A program made the position numbers and the translations under genes. Positions 17,423 to 24,006 of a stretch of DNA of 64,000 bases are shown here, piece after piece. This stretch comes from Chitinophaga arvensicola (GTDB lineage Bacteria; Bacteroidota; Bacteroidia; Chitinophagales; Chitinophagaceae), in contig NZ_FOJG01000001.1 in assembly GCF_900110835.1 (NCBI RefSeq), positions 3,565,499 through 3,629,498 on the forward strand, given 5' to 3'. Position 1 is the stretch's first letter, and the number at the start of each line of letters is the position of its first letter. The notes beneath the pieces were generated by a model, which was given only the letters and a program-made list of their open reading frames with translations, did not search any database and was not told the DNA's origin.

Positions 17423-17917
17423 ATGAAAGCAAGGACCTTACTGATCAGCTTATTATTTATTTCTTCCGGAGTGATGGCCCAGGTGGCCGATGACGATCCT
17501 GTGTATGTGCTCGACAGCGTGGTGGTAAACCAGGCAGCCATTGGGCAGGTATCGCCCGACCGGATCGGGGTGATCACCATTGCGAAAGGCTCCAAAGCAG
17601 TATTGAAATATGGCAGCCAGGCCGAGAATGGCGTGGTATATATAGAAACCAAACCTTTTGCCCGGAAACGGGTCAATGTGCTGTTAAGCCAGGAATCTCC
17701 GGCATACGACAGCCTGTTGCGCAAATACGGCAGCGACAGCAGTTTTTACTTTATTGTGAACGGCAAACCCGTTACACCCACCAATGAAACCGGTTTGATG
17801 ACCATCGACCGGAAAACCTTCCGCTCGGTAAGGGTGATCTCTGACAAAGAGGTACAGGACAAGTACCAGGTAATGGACCGGAAGGCCGGGATTGTCATTA
17901 CCAGTTCAGAAGATTAA
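17423..17917 (+). CDS. Secreted protein with TonB-plug-like segment
   Basis: The 164-residue protein has a signal peptide (TLLISLLFISSGVMA, cleavage before QVADDDP). The mature part resembles the last third of a TonB-receptor plug: YVLDSVVVNQAAIGQVSPDRIGVITIAKGSKAVLKYGSQAENGVVYIETK, comparable with the VVDG...LKDASA..YGsrgaNGVI.ITTK pattern. A second domain of about 80 residues follows (FYFIVNGKPVTPTNETGLMTIDRKTFRSVRVI), which looks like a short repeat of the same theme. There is no barrel, so it cannot be a receptor by itself; a soluble adaptor or inhibitor is possible but speculative. It is 35 bases upstream of bshB1. Confidence 0.7.
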   Translation: MKARTLLISLLFISSGVMAQVADDDPVYVLDSVVVNQAAIGQVSPDRIGVITIAKGSKAVLKYGSQAENGVVYIETKPFARKRVNVLLSQESPAYDSLLRKYGSDSSFYFIVNGKPVTPTNETGLMTIDRKTFRSVRVISDKEVQDKYQVMDRKAGIVITSSED

Positions 17918-17952
17918 ATATTTTCCCATCTTTGCACCTCAATTTACAGCAT

Positions 17953-18681
17953 ATGAAACTAGATATACTGGCTATAGCGGTGCACCCGGACGATGTGGAA
18001 CTGGGGTGTGCCGGCACACTGATGATACATGCAAAACAGGGGATGAAAGTGGGTGTGGTAGATCTTACCCGTGGAGAATTAGGTACCCGTGGTACGCCTG
18101 AATTGCGTGAACAGGAAGCGTTGGCAGCGGCAAAAATTATGGGATTGGAAGTAAGGGAGAACCTGGGTCTGGCAGATGGATTTTTCCGGAACGACACGAT
18201 GGAGCAGATGGCGATCATTACCGCGATCCGCAAGTTCCGCCCGGATATAGTACTGGCGAATGCCATGGATGATCGTCACCCGGATCATGGAAGAGCGGGC
18301 AAACTGATTGCCGACAGCTGCTTCCTGGCAGGATTACGGAAAGTAGAAACAAGTGTGGATGGACAGGCGCAGGAAGCGTGGCGTCCGAAGCAGGTATTTC
18401 ATTTCCTGCAGGACCGGTATCATGAGCCTGATTTTGTGGTAGATATTACAGCCGTGATGGAGCAGAAGCTGGAAGCGATCAGAACATTCAGTTCGCAGTT
18501 CCTTGCACCTAAGGATAACGAGCCGCAGACCTATATTTCAGGATCCGGCTTTTTCGATAGTGTTATTTACCGGGCGAAGATGCTGGGCAAAATGGTAGGG
18601 GTGGAGTATGCGGAAGGATATACCTCTGCGAAGATGATCGGTATCCGCAACCTGGCGGATCTGATCAGTGAAACGACCTGA
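17953..18681 (+). CDS. bshB1: Bacillithiol biosynthesis deacetylase
   Basis: BshB1 is a zinc-dependent N-acetyl-glucosaminyl-malate deacetylase in the second step of bacillithiol synthesis. The 242-residue product begins MKLDILAIAVHPDDVELGCAGT, with the metal ligands H11, D14 in HPDD, and a later DDRHPDHGRAG providing the third histidine. The family's RGELGTRGTPELREQEA block is also present. The start at 17953 is chosen because the homologous N terminus begins there; an ATG seven codons upstream is less likely. bshA and bshC are not in the window. A CATCTTTG element at 17927-17934, resembling a -7 box, suggests it may have its own promoter. A two-tier terminator follows. Confidence 0.94.
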   Translation: MKLDILAIAVHPDDVELGCAGTLMIHAKQGMKVGVVDLTRGELGTRGTPELREQEALAAAKIMGLEVRENLGLADGFFRNDTMEQMAIITAIRKFRPDIVLANAMDDRHPDHGRAGKLIADSCFLAGLRKVETSVDGQAQEAWRPKQVFHFLQDRYHEPDFVVDITAVMEQKLEAIRTFSSQFLAPKDNEPQTYISGSGFFDSVIYRAKMLGKMVGVEYAEGYTSAKMIGIRNLADLISETT

Positions 18682-18701
18682 TAACTGACAGTAAATAAAT
18701 T

Positions 18702-18751
18702 AAATCGGGAGAAAACGACGGATATATCCGCTGTCATCTCCCGATTTTTTT
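18702..18751 (+). terminator. Two-tier terminator after bshB1
   Basis: AAATCGGGAG at 18702-18711 pairs with CTCCCGATTT at 18738-18747. An inner palindrome CGGATATATCCG at 18719-18730 forms a second, stacked stem. A run of Ts follows on the plus strand. It starts 20 bases after the bshB1 stop. Confidence 0.85.
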
Positions 18752-18925
18752 CTATCCGATAAAATCGATCATAAGATAATTGTGGTGACGTGTTGCCTGG
18801 TTGGGCAACAATTGTCGCAAGTTGTGGGGCGGGAGTGCTAACCGGCTGCATCAGAACTTGCCGGCACATAAAAGTCCTACCCCTTTGGGGTGTTTTCAGA
18901 AACGGTCAATGGGACCCGCTAAACA
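18752..18925. other. Non-coding stretch with small hairpins
   Basis: This interval holds no gene. GTTGCC and GGCAAC at about 18792-18809 form a short stem, and a second hairpin around CCCCTTTGGGG near 18880 lies downstream of the small minus-strand gene and might end its transcript, though its T-run is weak. Confidence 0.4.
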
Positions 18926-19051
18926 CTAAATGAACAGATCTCTTGTAGCGTCAAATTCATCGTGTTTTATGATGCTGTTTTTGATAAACGGGATCAAAGC
19001 AAGTCCAATCGTGATAACCACCAGTAATACGTATTTTTTCTTCATTTCCAT
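18926..19051 (-). CDS. Small single-pass membrane peptide, 41 aa
   Basis: The frame encodes MEMKKKYVLLVVITIGLALI followed by PFIKNSIIKHDEFDATRDLFI. It has three lysines at the start, one hydrophobic helix of about 15-17 residues and a charged tail, the shape of a small membrane protein with the tail on the far side. A second ATG two codons later (19045) is equally possible. Upstream, TTGGCACG at 19091-19098 (minus strand) resembles the -24 half of a sigma-54 promoter, with TTAG instead of TTGC at -12. It is isolated between bshB1 and ahpC. No homologue is recognised; expression is not proven. Confidence 0.55.
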   Translation of the reverse strand: MEMKKKYVLLVVITIGLALIPFIKNSIIKHDEFDATRDLFI

Positions 19052-19079
19052 GCTAATTTGATTAAAAAGTCCACTTATA

Positions 19080-19098
19080 TAACTAAATAACGTGCCAA
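19080..19098 (-). promoter_or_regulatory. Sigma-54-like element upstream of the 41-aa peptide
   Basis: On the minus strand TTGGCACG is followed after four bases by TTAG. The -24 half matches the sigma-54 consensus exactly; the -12 half has AG in place of GC, which would weaken it. It lies about 30 bases before the start codon of the small gene. Confidence 0.25.
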
Positions 19099-19236
19099 AA
19101 TGTTACAGAAATAGCATAAAAATGTTAACTCAAGGATATTTTTTTTGATTATAATCCCCACTTTCCCCGATATACGCGTCACCGCAGTACAAAGCCCTAT
19201 ATATAGAGAAACTCAATGTCACATTCTTAAAATCTA

Positions 19237-19268
19237 TTTGATTAATAATGAATGTAATGTGATCTTTG
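19237..19268 (+). promoter_or_regulatory. Promoter of ahpC-ahpD
   Basis: TTTG at 19237-19240 and GATCTTTG at 19261-19268 match the Bacteroidota -33 and -7 elements with 20 bases between. TCACATT at 19219-19225 and AATGTGA at 19256-19262 form an inverted repeat that overlaps the -7 box; it could be a regulator site. The leader is about 50 bases. Confidence 0.6.
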
Positions 19269-19322
19269 CGGCGTCAAAAGCAATAAATCATTAGTCTGTA
19301 AATCAAAAAGAGAATAGTTATT

Positions 19323-19877
19323 ATGAAAAATGTTATTTTATCCGTAGGGTCAGAGTTTCCTGAGTTCAAAAAAACGGCAGTAGTTTCTATCGAAAAAGGT
19401 AAAGAATTTTATGAATTGTCTTCTGAAGAACTGAAGAACTCCGGCAAATGGATGGTGATGTTCTGGTGGCCTAAAGACTTTACTTTCGTATGTCCTACTG
19501 AAATAGCTGAGTTTAACAAGCATGCGCAGGATTTCGCGGATCGTGATGCGGTACTGATTGGTGCATCTACCGACAGCGAATTTGTACACGCTGCCTGGAG
19601 AAGAGATCATGAAGATCTGCGTGGTCTGCAGTTCCCTATGCTGGCTGATACTTCCAAATCCCTTGCTACAGAACTGGGTATCCTGGAAGCCAATGAGAAA
19701 GTGGCTTACCGTGCTACTTACATTGTAGATCCACAGGGTATTGTACGTTGGGTTTCCCTGTACGATCTGTCTGTAGGCCGTAGCGTGAAAGAAGTACTGC
19801 GTGTACTGGATGCACTGCAAACAGATGAGCTGTGTCCTTGCAACTGGACCAAAGGTGAAGCTACGCTGACTGCTTAA
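19323..19877 (+). CDS. ahpC: Peroxiredoxin, AhpC/TSA family
   Basis: The 184-residue thiol peroxidase reduces hydrogen peroxide and organic peroxides in the cytoplasm. The peroxidatic cysteine is C57 in FTFVCPTE, with the conserved threonine and proline around it and R near VDPQGIVRWVS. The C terminus, DELCPCNW, supplies two candidate resolving cysteines, as in the AhpC of actinobacteria that works with AhpD. That pairing is supported by the ahpD-like gene 102 bases downstream. There is no AhpF-type reductase nearby. A well-formed promoter is present upstream. Substrate preference cannot be told from sequence. Confidence 0.94.
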   Translation: MKNVILSVGSEFPEFKKTAVVSIEKGKEFYELSSEELKNSGKWMVMFWWPKDFTFVCPTEIAEFNKHAQDFADRDAVLIGASTDSEFVHAAWRRDHEDLRGLQFPMLADTSKSLATELGILEANEKVAYRATYIVDPQGIVRWVSLYDLSVGRSVKEVLRVLDALQTDELCPCNWTKGEATLTA

Positions 19878-19910
19878 TTCAAAGAATCCTTTAGTGTTTT
19901 ATACGGGGTG

Positions 19911-19937
19911 GTCCTGTCGGAAATATCTTGGCAGGAC
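19911..19937 (+). other. Intercistronic hairpin between ahpC and ahpD
   Basis: GTCCTGTC at 19911-19918 pairs with GGCAGGAC at 19930-19937. No T-run follows, so it is more likely an mRNA stabiliser or processing site that sets the ahpC:ahpD ratio than a terminator. Confidence 0.5.
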
Positions 19938-19979
19938 TACTTCCCGGAATAAAATGATAAAATAAAAAAATTACATATT

Positions 19980-20567
19980 ATGTTTGCAACTACAAATCAG
20001 GATACGGCTGTTCAACTGCTGGAAGCGGTGGGTTTAGCGGCAGATCAGATTTCGGGAAAACTGCAATCCCTGGCGAATGTGGATGCCCGTTATCTGAAAG
20101 ATCTGAAGATCAATGTATCCAACTCTCTTGCAGCGGGAACGCTGACAAAGAAAGAGGCGTATATGATTGGCCTGGCAGTGGCAGTAAATGAGAAGCATAC
20201 GGATCTGCAGGCGTCTTTTGAGAAGCTGGCGGTTCAGGAAGGAGCAACCGACAAGGAAATAGCGGAAGTGATCAGTTGTACTTCCCTCATGAGTGCCAAC
20301 AACGTATTTTATCGTTTCCGGCATTTTGTGAACAAGGAATTTTACACCACTACTCCGGCTGGTATCAGGATGAGCATTATGGCAAATCCGGTATTGGGGA
20401 AAGAGTTTTTCGAGCTGCTGAGCCTTGTGGTATCTGCACTGAATGGTTGTGAAATGTGTGTGACTTCTCACGAAGAAGCGCTGTTGAAACATGGAACGGA
20501 TCAGCAGAGAGTGTTGGAATCGGTAAGATTAGGGGCAGTTTTGCGTAGCCTGATCGTGCTGTTGTAA
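19980..20567 (+). CDS. AhpD-like alkylhydroperoxidase, carboxymuconolactone decarboxylase family
   Basis: The 195-residue protein is all-helical by composition and contains the AhpD active-site motif near residue 157: E-M-C within NGCEMCVTSHEEALLKHG, giving C-x2-C with the nearby histidine and the glutamate. AhpD relays electrons from dihydrolipoamide dehydrogenase to AhpC. It follows ahpC with a 102-base gap that contains a hairpin, so the two are probably one operon. Lipoyl partners are not in the window. The length and the position of the CxxC agree with the family. I am sure of the family and fairly sure of the partnership. Confidence 0.88.
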   Translation: MFATTNQDTAVQLLEAVGLAADQISGKLQSLANVDARYLKDLKINVSNSLAAGTLTKKEAYMIGLAVAVNEKHTDLQASFEKLAVQEGATDKEIAEVISCTSLMSANNVFYRFRHFVNKEFYTTTPAGIRMSIMANPVLGKEFFELLSLVVSALNGCEMCVTSHEEALLKHGTDQQRVLESVRLGAVLRSLIVLL

Positions 20568-20708
20568 AATATTTTTTTCGGCAAAAGACAGATGTAAATT
20601 TGCCTGATAATCTAATGGTTATCAATCTTTTGCATTGTGTTCACATTTTAAGAAGCCATTTTTTACGGGTGTCTTTTATGCATTTGTGAATAAATTCATT
20701 TAATAATA

Positions 20709-20740
20709 TTTGCAAAATCCATAAATAAATTGGACTTTTG
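20709..20740 (+). promoter_or_regulatory. Promoter of the rpmB-rpmG operon
   Basis: TTTG at 20709-20712 and GACTTTTG at 20733-20740 are spaced by 20 bases, fitting the Bacteroidota consensus except for the first base of the -7 element. The rpmB start codon is 20 bases downstream, so the leader is short. Confidence 0.55.
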
Positions 20741-20760
20741 CATTCCTAAATTTTTAGATC

Positions 20761-20997
20761 ATGGCAAGAGTATGTCAGGTGACAGGAAAGAAGCCGATTA
20801 CAGGTCACCATGTTTCCTTCTCCAACATTAAGACAAACAGAAGGTTTCTTCCTAACCTGCAAAAGAAACGTTTTTTCCTGGCAGAAGAGGACAAATGGAT
20901 ATCATTGAAAGTATCTGCTGACGGTTTGAGAACCATCAACAAGAGAGGTTTGTATGCAGTTGTGAAGGAATTGCGTGCAGCTGGTCAGGAAATCTAA
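20761..20997 (+). CDS. rpmB: 50S ribosomal protein L28
   Basis: The 78-residue protein is L28 of the large ribosomal subunit. It opens [33 protein letters not shown], the family's diagnostic N terminus, and has the later motif [16 protein letters not shown]. It is the first of three small genes read together with rpmG and the DUF4295 gene, upstream of ftsY, an order widely kept in Bacteroidota. The CxxC zinc ligands found in some L28 proteins are reduced to one cysteine (C5). Confidence 0.97.
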   Translation: MARVCQVTGKKPITGHHVSFSNIKTNRRFLPNLQKKRFFLAEEDKWISLKVSADGLRTINKRGLYAVVKELRAAGQEI

Positions 20998-21027
20998 TTC
21001 TAAGACTCACTTAATTTGTAATACACA

Positions 21028-21210
21028 ATGGCAAAAAAAGGTAATAGAGTACAGGTAATTCTGGAGTGCACAGAGCATAAGACTTCTGGCCAACCCGGAA
21101 CTTCCCGTTACATCTCTAACAAGAATAAGAAGAATACTCCTGAGCGTCTGGAGTTGAAAAAGTACAATCCTATTTTAAGGAAGGTTACTGTACACAAAGA
21201 AATTAAATAA
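21028..21210 (+). CDS. rpmG: 50S ribosomal protein L33
   Basis: The 60-residue protein is L33. It begins [21 protein letters not shown] and ends [18 protein letters not shown]. The zinc-binding cysteine pairs of the C+ form are missing: only one cysteine is present, so it is a C- form that does not need zinc. The gene starts 30 bases after rpmB. Confidence 0.96.
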   Translation: MAKKGNRVQVILECTEHKTSGQPGTSRYISNKNKKNTPERLELKKYNPILRKVTVHKEIK

Positions 21211-21282
21211 GTAATTGTTGATGGTGAATGGTTGTATTTGCGTACCGCCAATTAGCCATTACCATAAAAACAATAGAATACC

Positions 21283-21456
21283 ATGGCAAAAGTAGCTTCA
21301 AAGAACTCGAAAGTAAAAGATGCTAAAGCAGCAGCTGAATCAAAGGTATGGACCAAAGTTATCAGAGCAGTACGCTCTCCTAAAACTGGTGCTTACACCT
21401 TTAAGGAAGCTATTGTGCACAAGGACAAGATCCAGGAGCACATGAACCAAAAGTAA
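21283..21456 (+). CDS. DUF4295 small basic protein (probable ribosomal protein)
   Basis: The 57-residue protein begins MAKVASKNSKVKDAKAAAES and contains KVIRAVRSPKTGAYTFKEAIVHKDKIQEHMNQK. It is very basic (about a quarter lysine and arginine). DUF4295 is Bacteroidota-specific and almost always follows rpmG and precedes ftsY. Structural work on Bacteroidota ribosomes has revealed an extra large-subunit protein; that this family is the same protein is my inference. The start at 21283 has no Shine-Dalgarno, typical here. A terminator follows at 21483. Confidence 0.9.
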   Translation: MAKVASKNSKVKDAKAAAESKVWTKVIRAVRSPKTGAYTFKEAIVHKDKIQEHMNQK

Positions 21457-21482
21457 TTCGGCTTTACTAATAATACTGAAAG

Positions 21483-21509
21483 GCTGTCCCGTTAAACGGA
21501 CAGCTTTTT
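21483..21509 (+). terminator. Terminator after the L28-L33-DUF4295 genes
   Basis: GCTGTCC at 21483-21489 pairs with GGACAGC at 21498-21504, followed by five Ts. It separates the ribosomal protein genes from ftsY. Confidence 0.85.
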
Positions 21510-21730
21510 GTGTTTGGGGGATGAAGGAGCCTTGAAGAGGCAATTCGCTACAGCGTGCGCTACCGGGATAATTTCCAGGTTTTGGCAGCAATGGCTTTTA
21601 TATCGCTATCACAATTTCCACTGTTAACACAAAAGGTGTACTTTAGCACCCTGATGTAAATGATGCTGCAGAAAGGCAGCCGGATAACTCAAAAAAAACC
21701 GGAATATACCGGACCCAATTAATCTAAACT

Positions 21731-22693
21731 ATGAGCTTTTTCAATAAACTATTTTCCAGGGAGAAGAAGGAAAATCTGGATCAGGGTTTACAAAAAACCA
21801 AAGAGAGCTTCCTGAGTAAGATAGGACGCGCCATTGCCGGAAAATCGACCGTAGACACGGAAGTGCTGGATAACCTGGAAGATGCCCTTGTTTCTGCCGA
21901 TGTAGGCGTAGATACCACCGTAAAGATCATAGACCGGATCGAGCAACGGGTAGCAAAAGATAAATATTTAGGAACCAGTGAATTGAACCGGATGCTGCAG
22001 GAAGAAATTGCCGCCATCCTGGTAGATGCACCAGACAGTGGTTTCCGCGATTTCGATACACCAGTTGGTAAAAAACCCTATGTGATTATGGTGGTAGGCG
22101 TGAATGGAGTGGGTAAAACCACCACCATCGGTAAACTGGCCTATAATTTCAAGAAAGCGGGCAAATCCGTGATGCTGGGTGCGGCAGATACCTTCCGTGC
22201 AGCAGCAGTGGATCAGCTGACGATCTGGAGTGAAAGGGCAGGAGTGCCTATCGTGAAGCAGCAGATGGGATCAGACCCGGGCGCAGTTGCATTTGATACA
22301 GTCCAGAGTGGCGCCGCTAAAGATGTGGATGTGATAATAATTGACACGGCTGGCCGTTTACATAATAAGCTTCACCTGATGGACGAGTTAGGGAAGATCA
22401 AGCGGGTGATGAAGAAAGTAATTCCGGATGCTCCGCATGAGGTGCTGCTGGTACTGGATGGCTCTACCGGGCAGAACGCACTGGAACAGGCCAAACAGTT
22501 TACTGCTACCACAGAAGTAACGGCGCTGGCGATCACCAAACTGGATGGAACTGCAAAAGGCGGTGTAGTACTGGCTATCGCCAACCAATTCAAAATACCG
22601 GTAAAATACATTGGTATCGGTGAAAAAATGGAAGATTTACAGGTGTTTAATAAAGAATCTTTTGTAGAGTCTTTATTTAGTGTAAATGGCTGA
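21731..22693 (+). CDS. ftsY: Signal recognition particle receptor FtsY
   Basis: FtsY is the SRP receptor GTPase at the inner membrane. The 320-residue NG-domain protein has the P-loop GVNGVGKT (123-130), DTFRAAA, DTAGRLHNK (G3) and TKLDGTAKGG (G4). The acidic A domain of longer FtsY proteins is missing; the N terminus is short and basic (MSFFNKLFSREKKENLDQ), which may itself bind membrane. It is separated from the DUF4295 gene by a terminator, so it probably has its own promoter, though none is obvious to me. A strong palindromic terminator follows. Confidence 0.97.
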   Translation: MSFFNKLFSREKKENLDQGLQKTKESFLSKIGRAIAGKSTVDTEVLDNLEDALVSADVGVDTTVKIIDRIEQRVAKDKYLGTSELNRMLQEEIAAILVDAPDSGFRDFDTPVGKKPYVIMVVGVNGVGKTTTIGKLAYNFKKAGKSVMLGAADTFRAAAVDQLTIWSERAGVPIVKQQMGSDPGAVAFDTVQSGAAKDVDVIIIDTAGRLHNKLHLMDELGKIKRVMKKVIPDAPHEVLLVLDGSTGQNALEQAKQFTATTEVTALAITKLDGTAKGGVVLAIANQFKIPVKYIGIGEKMEDLQVFNKESFVESLFSVNG

Positions 22694-22771
22694 TTTTAAT
22701 TAGATTGTGAATGCTGTTTCATTATCTTTCTAACAGATATTTAATATTTTACTTGAAGTAATACCATTGTT

Positions 22772-22802
22772 CGGGCTCCAATTGGAGCCCGGCTTATTTT
22801 TT
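22772..22802 (+). terminator. Terminator after ftsY
   Basis: CGGGCTCCAATTGGAGCCCG at 22772-22791 is a perfect 20-base palindrome followed by a T-rich tract (22794-22802). The hairpin would have almost no loop, so the effective stem is about eight pairs. Confidence 0.85.
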
Positions 22803-22905
22803 GATCAACTTTAAAGCTCTTTGTTTGTATTTATAAAAATGCACTGCATTTATTACATTTGAAAATTGTTCCCTTTTTGTACCCTTTTTAACAATTCGTA
22901 AGTTT

Positions 22906-23787
22906 ATGATAGTACAGCACATAGATCGAGTTGAAGATATTACACCAGCGGAATTCAAGAAGAACTACTACCACCCACGAAAACCTGTAATCATTCCGGC
23001 GGCAGCACTCAGCAAACATTGGCCGGCCTATAACAAGTGGACATGGGATTATTTCAAATCAATAGTCGGAGACAAGACAGTTGGGGTATATAATAATGAA
23101 CGCGCCAACGAAAACACCCTTGTAAACGGAGCAGATGATTATATAACATTCGGGGAATACCTGGATATGATACAAAAGGGGCCGGTTGCGCTTCGGATCT
23201 TTCTCTTTAACATTTTTCAGCATGCCCCACAGCTGGTAGAAGATTTTACTTTCCCGGATGAATTGGCTTCCGGTTTTCTGAAAAGGTACCCGATGCTGTT
23301 TGTAGGCGGTGCCGGTTCGGTGGCGCATATGCATTACGACATCGACCTGTCGCATATTTTCCATACCCAGTTCATAGGCCGCAAGCGTGTACTGTTGCTG
23401 GAAAACAAGCAATCCCCCCTTATTTACAGGATGCCCTTTACAGTAGAAAGTGCCGCCAATTTTGTGAACTGGCACGAACAACTGGACCAGGAGCACTTCC
23501 CGGCATTAAAGCATGCAAAGGGATATACTACCATCCTGGAGCATGGAGACACCATGTTTATGCCGGCAGGCTACTGGCATCACATGGAATACCTGGATGG
23601 CGGTTTTGCCATGAGCCTCCGTGCCCTCGACCCATCTTTCGTTAATAAATTAAACGGCCTTTACCATTTGGTAGGATTGAGGGGAATGAACAACCTGATG
23701 ATCAAGATGGCCCCCAAATGGTGGTATCATTATAAAAGACAAAAGGCCCGGGAGCGTGCTGACAAAGCCATACAGGCTATCTCCTGA
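22906..23787 (+). CDS. Cupin-like / JmjC-type 2-oxoglutarate oxygenase
   Basis: The 293-residue protein is a Cupin_8/JmjC-type candidate Fe(II)/2-oxoglutarate hydroxylase. Iron ligands appear as H143-x-D145 in HMHYDIDLSH and a distal histidine in GYWHHMEYL (H225 or H226), with a following lysine/arginine region for the oxo-acid. Such enzymes hydroxylate proteins, including ribosomal proteins in the YcfD/RoxA group, as well as RNA or small molecules. The neighbours are suggestive: ftsY and the L28/L33 genes upstream, rimO (a ribosomal protein S12 modifier) and a DEAD-box helicase downstream. That the target is ribosomal is inference only. It stands as a single transcription unit. Confidence 0.82.
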   Translation: MIVQHIDRVEDITPAEFKKNYYHPRKPVIIPAAALSKHWPAYNKWTWDYFKSIVGDKTVGVYNNERANENTLVNGADDYITFGEYLDMIQKGPVALRIFLFNIFQHAPQLVEDFTFPDELASGFLKRYPMLFVGGAGSVAHMHYDIDLSHIFHTQFIGRKRVLLLENKQSPLIYRMPFTVESAANFVNWHEQLDQEHFPALKHAKGYTTILEHGDTMFMPAGYWHHMEYLDGGFAMSLRALDPSFVNKLNGLYHLVGLRGMNNLMIKMAPKWWYHYKRQKARERADKAIQAIS

Positions 23788-23839
23788 TACCATCCGCCTC
23801 AGTATGCTAAGTAGCTAATCAGCAGTTACTTAGCATTAA

Positions 23840-23871
23840 TTTCAGATTGTCAAATCTTTTTGCTACCTTTG
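23840..23871 (+). promoter_or_regulatory. Putative rimO promoter
   Basis: TACCTTTG at 23864-23871 matches the -7 consensus exactly. TTTC at 23840-23843 is an imperfect -33 element with 20 bases between. The leader to rimO would be about 130 bases. Confidence 0.4.
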
Positions 23872-24006
23872 CACCTTCCTTAACCCCCACTAAGACTCAA
23901 GTCACAAATACAGTAAGTCTGCTGTTAAATTCAATCAGTGTCTGTGTGTCTTCGTGGCGGTAGCGGCTCAACGATTGATTGACCGCTTGTTTAAAACAAT
24001 TCGCGC

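Noticed and set aside
18567..18869. 100-codon minus-strand frame over the bshB1 3' end
   Set aside because: It lies antisense to bshB1 and crosses its terminator.
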